A stretch of DNA of 34,087 nt from NCBI GenBank assembly GCA_015490155.1, contig WFYI01000018.1:1-34087 (forward strand), read 5' to 3'. Made by a program: the position numbers and the translations under genes. Below are positions 15,440 to 22,895 of this stretch, piece by piece. Position 1 is the first letter of the stretch. Each line of letters opens with the position of its first letter. The DNA is from Aquificaceae bacterium. GTDB taxonomy: Bacteria; Aquificota; Aquificia; Aquificales; Aquificaceae. Under the pieces are notes generated by a model that was not told the DNA's origin, searched no databases, and saw nothing but the letters and a program-made list of their open reading frames with translations.

Positions 15440-16732
15440 CTAACACCTGGAACCTGGAGAACCGTTACAGTCCGAGCACGGCTCTATGAGGCGAAGATGT
15501 AAAAAGACCTCTAAAGCCTTTTCTTCAAAGGCGGGAGACATATCGCCCCTCTTCACCTTCCACAGGAAGTATTTCTCAAAGCCACTTTTCAACAGGTGCA
15601 TCCACCTCGATTTGTTAGTTTTAACCCATGCCCGTGGGGGTATCACAGGGTTGGCTATAAAGCCCGCCGCCTCATTTCCCATGTCAGCTATACATATAGC
15701 CGCAAGTGTGGGTGCGTACCTGTCAGTTGAGTTTCTCATATCGCCTATTATGTTGTGGGCTACCGCCATGGCCATACCCTCTATCATCTGCCCCGTCTTG
15801 GGAGCGCCAGTAGGTACAGGTGTTTTTTCCACCGGAGGGATAGCCGTCACGACGCCGACACCGTATATGTTCTTATAAGTGGGGTTTCGGAAACACCTAT
15901 CCACTATAACCATCTTGTTCATTGGATTTGCGACCTTGTCCCCCGCAGAGGCAACCACATCGGGACCCATGAACCTCGGCATCAACATAGACAAAGAAGA
16001 TGGCGACTCAAAGGTATTGCCGTCTAGGTCTTCGTAAACGACTTTGTCCGCTTCAACCTTGGTTATCTTTACATTCGTTACATACTTTATGTCCTTTTCT
16101 GCGAACAGGTCTTCCATAAGCCTACGGGAAGGTCCTACACCTCCCAGTCCGAGGTGTCCCAAGTAAGGCTCAGAGGTTATGTAGGTTATGGGAACCTTGT
16201 GTCTTATTCCTCTCTTTACAAGCTCGTGGTTAAGCATAAAGGCGAATTCGTAAGCGGGACCGAAACAGCTAACGCCCGGTATCGCTCCAACTACGACCGC
16301 TCCCGGATTTTGGTAAAAACTTTCAAGCTTTTTATTAAGCTCTACGGCATGCTCCGCAGTACATACTGAGCTTGAGTACTCCTCCTGCCCTTCTGCACCG
16401 AACACCAGCTTAGGACCCGTTGCTATTACCAGATAGTCGTAATCGATTTTATTGCCGGACTTAAGCTTTAACCTGTTCTCTTCCGGCTCTATACTTTCCG
16501 CCGCCTCGTTTACGAACTCTATGTCGAACTTAGGTAGGAGCGGTGCAAGGGGGACGCTAATTTTCTCAAATTTTCTCCAGCCCAGAGCCAAATGGGGAAA
16601 GGAGGGCGTAAACCCGAAGTAGGGTCTGTTGGACACCACAGTTATTCTTACATTCTTGTCCAGTTTTCTCAGATTGTAGGCTGTGGCTAAACCTCCTACG
16701 CCACCACCTATTATCACTACCCTTTTGCTCAT
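15440..16732 (-). CDS. sqr: Sulfide:quinone oxidoreductase (Aquifex type I)
   Basis: A monotopic membrane flavoprotein that oxidises sulfide to polysulfide/S0 and reduces the quinone pool. From ATG 16732 it is 430 aa, as in Aquifex aeolicus SQR. It begins with the FAD dinucleotide fold (KRVVIIGGGVGGLATAYNL). The catalytic cysteines match those of the Aquifex enzyme: C124 (SSVCTAEH), C156 (GVSCFGPAYEF) and a third in AAICIADMG. The amphipathic C-terminus ends with a cysteine-rich CSDCNGSPGSRC. A start 60 bp further upstream is possible but lacks support; ATG 16732 is preceded by GGAGGT. Divergent from the oxidase genes, it probably shares control with them. Confidence 0.95.
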   Translation of the reverse strand: MSKRVVIIGGGVGGLATAYNLRKLDKNVRITVVSNRPYFGFTPSFPHLALGWRKFEKISVPLAPLLPKFDIEFVNEAAESIEPEENRLKLKSGNKIDYDYLVIATGPKLVFGAEGQEEYSSSVCTAEHAVELNKKLESFYQNPGAVVVGAIPGVSCFGPAYEFAFMLNHELVKRGIRHKVPITYITSEPYLGHLGLGGVGPSRRLMEDLFAEKDIKYVTNVKITKVEADKVVYEDLDGNTFESPSSLSMLMPRFMGPDVVASAGDKVANPMNKMVIVDRCFRNPTYKNIYGVGVVTAIPPVEKTPVPTGAPKTGQMIEGMAMAVAHNIIGDMRNSTDRYAPTLAAICIADMGNEAAGFIANPVIPPRAWVKTNKSRWMHLLKSGFEKYFLWKVKRGDMSPAFEEKALEVFLHLRLIEPCSDCNGSPGSRC

Positions 16733-17002
16733 TCCTTTCACCTCCGGTAAGTTTTCACTTCCTAACCAAATTACACCTCTTAATAATATCACAAATCCAA
16801 GGCTTGCGTTTTGAGTTAAATTAAGTAAGTGATGATTAAGTAAATAATATGATATATGCTGATAAGAATAAATACATAGTATTATAAGCTCTACTTATTC
16901 TATTATAATTACACCTGCTAACGCTTATGAGAGTAAACACTTAAAATCATGATATAGGTCAAGTTGTATGTTATTTATCATTTTTCTACCGGGAGGTGAA
17001 AG
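16733..17002. promoter_or_regulatory. AT-rich divergent control region between sqr and the oxidase operon
   Basis: These 270 bp are the largest non-coding stretch after the left edge and are strikingly AT-rich. Toward the oxidase genes I see TATAAT (16904-16909), a second TATAA-like site near 16882-16887, and GGGAGGTG 6 bp before the subunit III ATG. Toward sqr I see GGAGGT and AT-rich -10 candidates around 16790, but no consensus -35. Other structure includes the direct repeat TTAAGTAA (16821-16828 and 16836-16843), AATACATAGTATT (16871-16883) and ATCATGAT (near 16947-16954). These could bind a redox or sulfide regulator. No gene is supported here. Confidence 0.5.
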
Positions 17003-17776
17003 ATGGCACATGAGGCTGCTCATCACGAGGAGGTAAGTACCTGGCCGGTGATAGCCGGTATAGGTACATTTTTAGCACCTTTAGCCTTCACAGCTTACTT
17101 CGCATGGAACGCTCAAATGGCCGGTCTCGTTCTCGGAGGTGTTTCCCTTGTCCTACTTCTTATATCCGCCGCAGGCTGGGCTAACGAGCATTTTTCAACT
17201 GAAAAGGAAGAGGGCTTCGGGTGGATAGGGATATTCGCCTTCATAGTGTCCGAGATAGTTATATTCGGAACGCTCTTTGCCGGGTTTTGGATGGCACGGA
17301 CAACGCACGCCAGCGAATGGGCAAGTTGGATTCCGGAGGGTATAAACCTCGGGATGGCAGGGATACTCACCTTGATACTCTGGGCTTCGAGCTTTACGAT
17401 TTGGAAGGCTGAGGTAGCCCTTGAAGAAGAGGGAAATAACGGAAAGGCTATGACTTGGACTTTTATAACCCTCATACTCGGTGGACTGTTCGTAGTCCTG
17501 CACGTAAGCGAGTGGGTTCACCTATGGAACGAAGGGTTCACTCTGATGTCCAACATGTACGGAACCGGCTTTTACGCACTTACAGGTCTCCACACATCTC
17601 ACGTTATAGTCGGGCTTCTGTCTCAGCTTTATGCCATATGGCTCCTGGCTTCCGGAAAGATGACCAAAGAAAAGCCCACCATGATGAAAGCGGTATCCGC
17701 TTACTGGCACTTCGTTGATGTAATGTGGATGCTCGTTGCCGGAACAGCCTACGTTGTGGGAACCTTAGGGGTATAA
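17003..17776 (+). CDS. ctaE: Cytochrome c oxidase subunit III
   Basis: A 257-aa polytopic membrane protein with about seven hydrophobic segments. After a histidine-rich N-terminus (HEAAHHEE), family residues appear in FIVSEIVIFGTLFAGFW, GLHTSHVIVGLLSQLYAIWL and the closing YWHFVDVMWMLVAGTAYV. Subunit III stabilises the oxidase and its oxygen path. Having subunit III first in the operon is an uncommon order. It has a strong ribosome site (GGGAGGTG) and ends 2 bp before the Sco gene. Confidence 0.93.
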   Translation: MAHEAAHHEEVSTWPVIAGIGTFLAPLAFTAYFAWNAQMAGLVLGGVSLVLLLISAAGWANEHFSTEKEEGFGWIGIFAFIVSEIVIFGTLFAGFWMARTTHASEWASWIPEGINLGMAGILTLILWASSFTIWKAEVALEEEGNNGKAMTWTFITLILGGLFVVLHVSEWVHLWNEGFTLMSNMYGTGFYALTGLHTSHVIVGLLSQLYAIWLLASGKMTKEKPTMMKAVSAYWHFVDVMWMLVAGTAYVVGTLGV

Positions 17777-17778
17777 AC

Positions 17779-18561
17779 ATGCACAGATTGCTTCTTATAA
17801 GCGTCATGCTTTGGGCCTTTGCCCTTCCTTCTTTTTCTTTTTACAAACCTAAGGCAACCTACTTTGACCAAGATTACCTTAAGATAGACGAGACTAAGCA
17901 TCTGGGTACTTTCGTACCTGACGTAAACCTGATTTTGGAAAATGGTAGCAAGGTAAAGCTTTACGATGTTATCTCCCAAAGGCCCAACATAATATTTCTC
18001 GCCTACTTCACGTGTAATGCCTCCTGCCCTATCAGAACCACAAACCTCATAAAGGCTCTTGAGCCTCTTAAAAAGAGGGACTTTAATGTCTTGGTACTAT
18101 CCTTTGACGAGAAGGATACACTCGAAACCCTTAAAGAATACAAGAATAGGTACGGCAAGTACCCGGGTAACTGGATATTTGCTCTTATAGAGAAAGACGA
18201 CATACAGAGGTTTACGGAAGCTGTGGGATTTAGGTTCTTTTACTCGGAGGCCGACGATATGTTCGTCCACCCCAACGTTTATGTATTTGTATCTCCGGAC
18301 GGTAGGCTAACGAGATACATATACGGCGTGAACCCCAAGACACAAGACCTTCGGATAGCCCTTGCAGAAACAGAAACCAACAAGGTTACGCTCAGCTCAA
18401 TTATAGACACTGCGCTCCTCGTGTGCTTCAAGTACGACCCCTCAAGGAGTACCTACGTTGTAAACCCTGTAGTTTTTCTGGGAGGCATAGGTTTTGCCTC
18501 CTTCGGAGCTTTGATGCTCTACCTGCTTGTAAGTAAGAAACTCGCCAAAAGGGAGGTGTAA
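17779..18561 (+). CDS. sco: Sco1/SenC copper chaperone for the CuA site
   Basis: A 260-aa periplasmic thioredoxin-fold protein that delivers copper to subunit II. It has an N-terminal signal/anchor (HRLLLISVMLWAFALPSFS), the copper motif CNASCP (C79, C83) and the distal ligand H164 in FVHPNVYVFVSPDG. A C-terminal membrane helix (VVFLGGIGFASFGALMLYLL) is followed by basic residues. The double anchor is longer than the classic Sco plan. ATG 17779 begins the signal sequence; an upstream in-frame start inside ctaE would add a polar extension and is unlikely. The position between subunits III and II supports a role in CuA assembly. Confidence 0.9.
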   Translation: MHRLLLISVMLWAFALPSFSFYKPKATYFDQDYLKIDETKHLGTFVPDVNLILENGSKVKLYDVISQRPNIIFLAYFTCNASCPIRTTNLIKALEPLKKRDFNVLVLSFDEKDTLETLKEYKNRYGKYPGNWIFALIEKDDIQRFTEAVGFRFFYSEADDMFVHPNVYVFVSPDGRLTRYIYGVNPKTQDLRIALAETETNKVTLSSIIDTALLVCFKYDPSRSTYVVNPVVFLGGIGFASFGALMLYLLVSKKLAKREV

Positions 18562-18564
18562 GTG

Positions 18565-19278
18565 ATGGAACAGGTGTTTGCTCTGCCAGCCGCATGGTGG
18601 TTTGATGCGGTCAAGGTGTGGTTGGTAGTTGCGGTGGTCATTTACATAGTGACCGCTATACCGGGTGTTTACTTCATCATGAAGTACCGCTACAAGCCCG
18701 GGGAAAGAGAAATGGGCGACCACGAAAGGGAAGGACACTGGGGCTTGGAGGCAGCTTGGACTATTATCCCCACAATAATAGTTCTATTCTTGGCAACTTA
18801 CTCCTTTACAATCTTCAAGCTCCAAAGAACACCCCCAAAGGACGCTATGACCATAAAGGTCTACGGTTTCATGTGGGGCTTCCAAACGGACTACCTCGAC
18901 GATAACGGTAAGGTAATTAAAACGGTTTACTCCTTCTACAAGCCCGACAACTACGATGCGGGGGAAAACGAGAAGATAGTCGTCCCCGCAGGTAAACCTG
19001 TAAAGGCACTTCTAACCTCTAAGGACGTAATACATTCCTTCTACGTCATGCCTGCCAGAATCACAGAGGACATGGTTCCCGGTAGGATTACCCACCTGTG
19101 GTTCCAGATAAACAAGCCGGGCGAGTACTGGATATTCTGTAGGGAGTTCTGCGGAACAGGACACTCCCACATGTTCGCAAAGCTCAAGGTGGTTCCGCCA
19201 GAGGAGTTCACCGCTTGGCTTAAAGGAGATAACAAGGGTCTGGCAGAAAAAAACACTGAAACAAAAGAAAGCTTGTAA
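18565..19278 (+). CDS. ctaC: Cytochrome c oxidase subunit II (CuA)
   Basis: Subunit II accepts electrons from cytochrome c at the binuclear CuA centre. The 237-aa chain has two membrane segments (about 17-39 and 64-84) and a periplasmic cupredoxin domain. CuA ligands are H157, C192, C196, H200 and M203, seen in VIHSFY and CREFCGTGHSHM. There is no C-terminal haem c domain, so it is not a caa3 fusion. The start is ATG 18565, with GGGAGG 9 bp upstream; a GTG directly before it could add one residue. The C-terminus is a charged tail. It precedes subunit I by 12 bp. Confidence 0.94.
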   Translation: MEQVFALPAAWWFDAVKVWLVVAVVIYIVTAIPGVYFIMKYRYKPGEREMGDHEREGHWGLEAAWTIIPTIIVLFLATYSFTIFKLQRTPPKDAMTIKVYGFMWGFQTDYLDDNGKVIKTVYSFYKPDNYDAGENEKIVVPAGKPVKALLTSKDVIHSFYVMPARITEDMVPGRITHLWFQINKPGEYWIFCREFCGTGHSHMFAKLKVVPPEEFTAWLKGDNKGLAEKNTETKESL

Positions 19279-19290
19279 GGAGGTGGTAGT

Positions 19291-20907
19291 ATGAGAGAAG
19301 CTATTCCGGCAGAGAAGCCCTATTTCTTAGCTTCTCTGAGAGAGTGGATTTTTACTACCGATCATAAAAAGATCGGTATTATGTACTTCGTTACTTCCTA
19401 CATATTCTTCCTCGTAGCAGGAGTATTCGGACTCGTAATAAGGGCAGAGCAAACCCAACCCGGGTTCCAATTCGTAAGTCCCGAGTTTTACAACTATCTG
19501 CTTACGGGACACGGAGCTGTGATGCTTCTGTGGTGGGCTATAGCTGCCCACATAGGTGGGTTCGGTAACTTCCTGCTCCCTCTGATGATAGGGGCAAGAG
19601 ACGTTGCATTTCCCAGACTTAACGCCTTTAGCTTTTGGTCTTTCTTCGGTGCCAGCTTGCTCGTTCTTTTAACCCTTATACCCGGGAACCACATAAAGAT
19701 GATGTGGACTGGGTACCCTCCTTACTCCGCTACCGGTGATGCAGGTCCTACGGCTCTTTACGTATTCATAATTCACCTGATAGGTATATCATCCATAGCG
19801 GGTGCGGTGAACTTCATCACCACTTATATAAAGATGAGAGCACCCGGCATAGGTTTCTGGAATACCAACATGTTCGTCCACTGTCTAATAGGGGCAAACG
19901 TTATCCAGCTCATAGGTGTTCCTTCTCTTGCGGGTGCGGTTACGATGCTACTGCTGGACAAGTACCTCGGAACGAACTTCTACAACCCTGCAAAGGGTGG
20001 AGACCCCCTCCTTTACCAGAACGTCTTCTGGTTCTACTCCCACCCGGTTGTCTACGTTCAGGTTCTTCCTATATTCGGCTTTTTCTCTGAAATACTCCCT
20101 ACCTTCGCAAGAAGGCCGCTCTTTGGATACGTCTCTATGGTTTTCGCCGTTTGGGGAATAGTTATCTTGAGCTTTGAGGTTTGGATACACCACATGTTTG
20201 TCTCCGGTGTTCCCGATTGGGCAAGGGTGATAATGTCTTACACAACCATTCTTATAGCAGTTCCCACAGGGATAAAGATTTTTAACTGGATTGCCACCCT
20301 CCACGGAGGTGCCATAATACTCAGAACACCCATGCTGTACGCACTGGGGGGAATATTTATGTTTCTCATAGGTGGTCTTACGGGAATACCCAACGCTATG
20401 GTCGCTATAGACCTCGGTATATCCGATTCCCTATTTATAGTCGGTCACTTCCATTACGTTCTCGCTATGGCTGTCACGCTCGGAATACTCGCTGCGATAA
20501 CCTACTGGTATCCGAAAGCTACCGGAAGGATGTTCCCAGAAGGTTTAGGTAAGCTTAGCTTCTGGCTCACATTCATAGGAGCGAACCTCCTCTTCTTCTT
20601 CCAGATGGTAGTTGGTATGCTCGGAAATCCCAGAAGGTACCCGGACTACCCTGCCATACCCGAGTGGGTAATGCTCCACCAGATACAGACTGTAGGAGGT
20701 ATAATCCTCGGTCTTGGAATACTCGTGTTTACAATAGCTATGATAAAAGGGCTTAAGGGTGAAAAAGCCCCCGCAAACCCGTGGCAGTCCCCTTCCCTTG
20801 AGTGGAGGATAGATTCCCCCGCACCGGCACACAACTTCGGTGACAAGCCCCCCAAAGTAGAGCCTGACTACCACCCCTACAAGTACGGCGCACCTCCCGC
20901 TTTCTAA
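19291..20907 (+). CDS. ctaD: Haem-copper oxidase subunit I, A2-type
   Basis: The catalytic subunit, 538 aa with about 12 membrane helices. Haem ligands are H74 (TGHGAVMLLWW) for low-spin haem and H386/H388 (VGHFHYVLAM). CuB ligands are H251 plus H300/H301, with the cross-linking Y255. The D-pathway glutamate of A1 oxidases (GHPEVY) is replaced by the FYSHPVVY form. The YS pair makes this an A2-type enzyme (Pereira classification). K-pathway residues are present (AVPTGIKIFNW, K329). GGAGGTGG precedes the ATG. The operon runs III-Sco-II-I and is followed by a good terminator. Confidence 0.95.
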   Translation: MREAIPAEKPYFLASLREWIFTTDHKKIGIMYFVTSYIFFLVAGVFGLVIRAEQTQPGFQFVSPEFYNYLLTGHGAVMLLWWAIAAHIGGFGNFLLPLMIGARDVAFPRLNAFSFWSFFGASLLVLLTLIPGNHIKMMWTGYPPYSATGDAGPTALYVFIIHLIGISSIAGAVNFITTYIKMRAPGIGFWNTNMFVHCLIGANVIQLIGVPSLAGAVTMLLLDKYLGTNFYNPAKGGDPLLYQNVFWFYSHPVVYVQVLPIFGFFSEILPTFARRPLFGYVSMVFAVWGIVILSFEVWIHHMFVSGVPDWARVIMSYTTILIAVPTGIKIFNWIATLHGGAIILRTPMLYALGGIFMFLIGGLTGIPNAMVAIDLGISDSLFIVGHFHYVLAMAVTLGILAAITYWYPKATGRMFPEGLGKLSFWLTFIGANLLFFFQMVVGMLGNPRRYPDYPAIPEWVMLHQIQTVGGIILGLGILVFTIAMIKGLKGEKAPANPWQSPSLEWRIDSPAPAHNFGDKPPKVEPDYHPYKYGAPPAF

Positions 20908-20922
20908 CGGGACTCCAAAAAC

Positions 20923-20954
20923 CGGGGAGCCTTCGGGCTTCCCGAAAATTTTTT
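20923..20954 (+). terminator. Intrinsic terminator of the oxidase operon
   Basis: A GC-rich stem of about 9 bp (one G.U pair) capped by a TTCG tetraloop lies at 20923-20944, 15 bp after the ctaD stop. GAAAA and six T residues follow. This is a textbook intrinsic terminator. It is placed just 12 bp before the ATG of a small membrane ORF. Confidence 0.88.
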
Positions 20955-20966
20955 AAAATTAGAGCT

Positions 20967-21143
20967 ATGGAGAGAGAGAAGAAAAAAAGAGACCTTTCGG
21001 TACTTATAGTGGGGCTCCTTCTGGGGCTTATAGCCTTGGCTTCCTTCAGTTTCACCCTTTACAAGTACATAACCAACGAGAAAGACAGGGAGTACTTTAA
21101 GTACAGGCTTAAGAACATAAAGAAGATAGGTCCCTTTGAGTAG
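20967..21143 (+). CDS. 58-aa single-span membrane peptide after the oxidase operon
   Basis: An ORF of 58 codons from ATG 20967 to TAG 21141-21143. It begins with a basic cluster (MEREKKKRDL), crosses the membrane once (SVLIVGLLLGLIALASFSF) and ends in a charged helix (YKYITNEKDREYFKYRLKNI). The basic N-terminus puts the N-terminus inside. This size and plan is that of accessory oxidase subunits (subunit IV or IIa), and it directly follows subunit I. The oxidase terminator lies just upstream, so it depends on read-through or its own promoter: TAAAAT (20953-20958) is 8 bp before the ATG. No Shine-Dalgarno is seen. Function is inferred from position only. Confidence 0.65.
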   Translation: MEREKKKRDLSVLIVGLLLGLIALASFSFTLYKYITNEKDREYFKYRLKNIKKIGPFE

Positions 21144-21253
21144 GGATAGGGAATAAAATCTCGCCAAAATCTCGGTTTTTCCAAAATTTCCTCTTCACCG
21201 ACATTTTATATCCCTTAGATTGTTATGTAGCACTTTCAAAGGAGGGACTTACA

Positions 21254-21664
21254 ATGAACAAAGCTTCTCTGGGAAAGGTCGCCGTCGCACTCTCTATCCT
21301 GACTTTTCTATCAAGCTGCGCTACTGTTACGCGAGGCACAAAGGAGGCGCTGGTAATAGAAACCGAACCCTCAGGAGCCAGCGTAACTCTGAATGTAGAG
21401 GGTGAGGGAAGTTCAAGATTCTGCACAACACCTTGCAGCGTTCTGCTACCGAGAAAACACAGCGTCCGGGTAAAGATAGAAAAAGAAGGATACAAAACGG
21501 TTGACACAACCGTAGTTTCCGCTGTTTGCGGAGCCGGTGCCGCAGGAATGGCAGGAAACGTTATAGTGGGTGGGATTATAGGAGCCGGTGTGGACGTAGC
21601 AACGGGAGCTACGAAGTGCTTTAACCCAAACCCGCTAAAGGTTACACTCGAACCGGTCAAGTAA
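21254..21664 (+). CDS. PEGA-domain lipoprotein
   Basis: A 136-aa lipoprotein with signal MNKASLGKVAVALSILTF and lipobox LSSC (modified cysteine at residue 22). A PEGA-like beta domain follows (VIETEPSGASVTLNVEGEG, then CTTPCSVLLPRKHSVRVKIE and KEGYKTV). A glycine/alanine-rich hydrophobic stretch (around GAGAAGMAGNVIVGGIIGAG, ~95-118) may insert in or lie along a membrane. Extra cysteines (around 58, 63, 92 and 117) may form disulfides. GGAGGG precedes the ATG. It is probably an envelope structural or carbohydrate-binding lipoprotein of unknown precise role, monocistronic, with a clear terminator behind it. Confidence 0.82.
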   Translation: MNKASLGKVAVALSILTFLSSCATVTRGTKEALVIETEPSGASVTLNVEGEGSSRFCTTPCSVLLPRKHSVRVKIEKEGYKTVDTTVVSAVCGAGAAGMAGNVIVGGIIGAGVDVATGATKCFNPNPLKVTLEPVK

Positions 21665-21668
21665 TACG

Positions 21669-21699
21669 GAGGAGGGACTATCGCTCCCTCCCTCTTTTT
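21669..21699 (+). terminator. Intrinsic terminator of the PEGA lipoprotein gene
   Basis: GGAGGGA (21671-21677) pairs with TCCCTCC (21685-21691) across a 7-nt loop, followed by CTC and TTTTT. It lies a few bases after the lipoprotein stop. Confidence 0.82.
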
Positions 21700-21743
21700 C
21701 CCTTTCTCGGTCATATATCAGGGACTAACCACAAAAACTATCC

Positions 21744-21749
21744 TAAAAT
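21744..21749 (+). promoter_or_regulatory. -10-like box (TAAAAT) of dxr
   Basis: TAAAAT ends 9 bp before the dxr ATG. There is no Shine-Dalgarno between the lipoprotein terminator and the start codon, so a leaderless transcript is likely. No clear -35. Confidence 0.42.
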
Positions 21750-21758
21750 ATTCCCAGC

Positions 21759-22895
21759 ATGGAAAAAATCTCCGTACTCGGTTCCACAGGTTCCGTAGGA
21801 AAACAAACCCTCGAGGTCATAAAGGAGTTCAGAGATAAGTTTCAGGTATCCGCCCTACTGGCACGCAGGGCATCTGATACGCTTTTAAATCAGGCTTTAG
21901 AGTTCAAGCCCAAGCTCGTAGTTTCTTACGAAGAACCGAGTAAAGATTGGCTAAGTAAACTTCCCGAGGGAACGGAGTACCTGCAGGGAGATGAGGGGCT
22001 TACTGCGGCGGTAGAACTGGCAGACAGAGTTATGAACTCCGTATCGGGAATTTACGGTATAAAGCCCGCCTTTCTCACCCTCAAGCTGGGAAAGGTCTTA
22101 CTTGCCTCCAACAAGGAATCTATAATATGCTTGGAAAAAGAGGTAATAGAAAACAGAGAAAGGATAATCCCCGTTGACAGCGAACACAACGCCCTATTCC
22201 AGCTTATAAATCTCTTAAAGAGAGATTACTTGAAGAATATATATCTAACCGCCTCCGGCGGTCCCTTTAGAAATAAATCCCTTGAGGAGATGAAATCCGC
22301 CACAGTTGAGGAAGCCCTGAACCACCCCAGATGGTCTATGGGAAAGAAGATAACGATAGACTCCGCTACACTCATGAACAAAGGCTTTGAGATATTAGAA
22401 GCAAAGCACCTCTTTGGGGTTCCCCTTGACAACATAAAGGTAGTGGTGCACCCTCAGAGTCTTGTTCACGGTGCGGTGGAACTGATAGACGGGAGCTTTA
22501 TAATGCATTTGTCCCCCACGGACATGAGAGTTCCCATACTCCACGCCCTCTTTTATCCAAAGAGGCAGAAGTACCCCTTCGGAAAGCCGAAGATAACTGA
22601 CTTCTCTCCCATAGAGTTTGAGGAAGTGGATACAGAACGATTCAAGAGCTTATACCTCGCAAGGTGGGCTGGTGAGATGGGTGGTGTTTACCCGGCAGTT
22701 TTGGTGGGCGCGGACGAGGAGGCTGTAAATCTCTTCCTCAGCGGTAGGATAGGATTCTTAGACATAGCGGACATAATAGAGGAAGTCTTAGGCAGTGTAG
22801 ACATAAAAGACCCAAAAAGTGTAGAGGAGATACTGGAAAGTATAGAATGGGCAAGGGATAAGGCAAGGGAAACGGCAGAAAGGCTAAAGGGTTAA
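21759..22895 (+). CDS. dxr: 1-deoxy-D-xylulose 5-phosphate reductoisomerase
   Basis: DXR makes 2-C-methyl-D-erythritol 4-phosphate, the committed step of the MEP isoprenoid pathway (quinones, carotenoids). The 378-aa protein has the NADPH fold LGSTGSVGKQTLEVI, the LLASNKESI segment, the metal/substrate motif PVDSEHNALFQ, the loop TASGGPF and the signature NHPRWSMGKKITIDSATLMN. Length is near the family norm. It has its own promoter-like box and no ribosome site. The last 4 bp (TTAA) are shared with the stop of the convergent leuA gene. Confidence 0.96.
   Translation: MEKISVLGSTGSVGKQTLEVIKEFRDKFQVSALLARRASDTLLNQALEFKPKLVVSYEEPSKDWLSKLPEGTEYLQGDEGLTAAVELADRVMNSVSGIYGIKPAFLTLKLGKVLLASNKESIICLEKEVIENRERIIPVDSEHNALFQLINLLKRDYLKNIYLTASGGPFRNKSLEEMKSATVEEALNHPRWSMGKKITIDSATLMNKGFEILEAKHLFGVPLDNIKVVVHPQSLVHGAVELIDGSFIMHLSPTDMRVPILHALFYPKRQKYPFGKPKITDFSPIEFEEVDTERFKSLYLARWAGEMGGVYPAVLVGADEEAVNLFLSGRIGFLDIADIIEEVLGSVDIKDPKSVEEILESIEWARDKARETAERLKG

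Noticed and set aside
16733-16792. 20-residue N-terminal extension of SQR
   Set aside because: It does not fit the family; the ATG at 16732 has GGAGGT upstream and places the cysteines at 124 and 156 as in Aquifex SQR.
17725-17778. Longer Sco protein starting inside ctaE
   Set aside because: The extra residues are the out-of-frame reading of conserved ctaE codons and would bury the signal peptide.
21155-21180. Short direct repeat AAAATCTCG upstream of the lipoprotein gene
   Set aside because: Two short AT-rich copies with no further repeats; not a CRISPR or a convincing operator.
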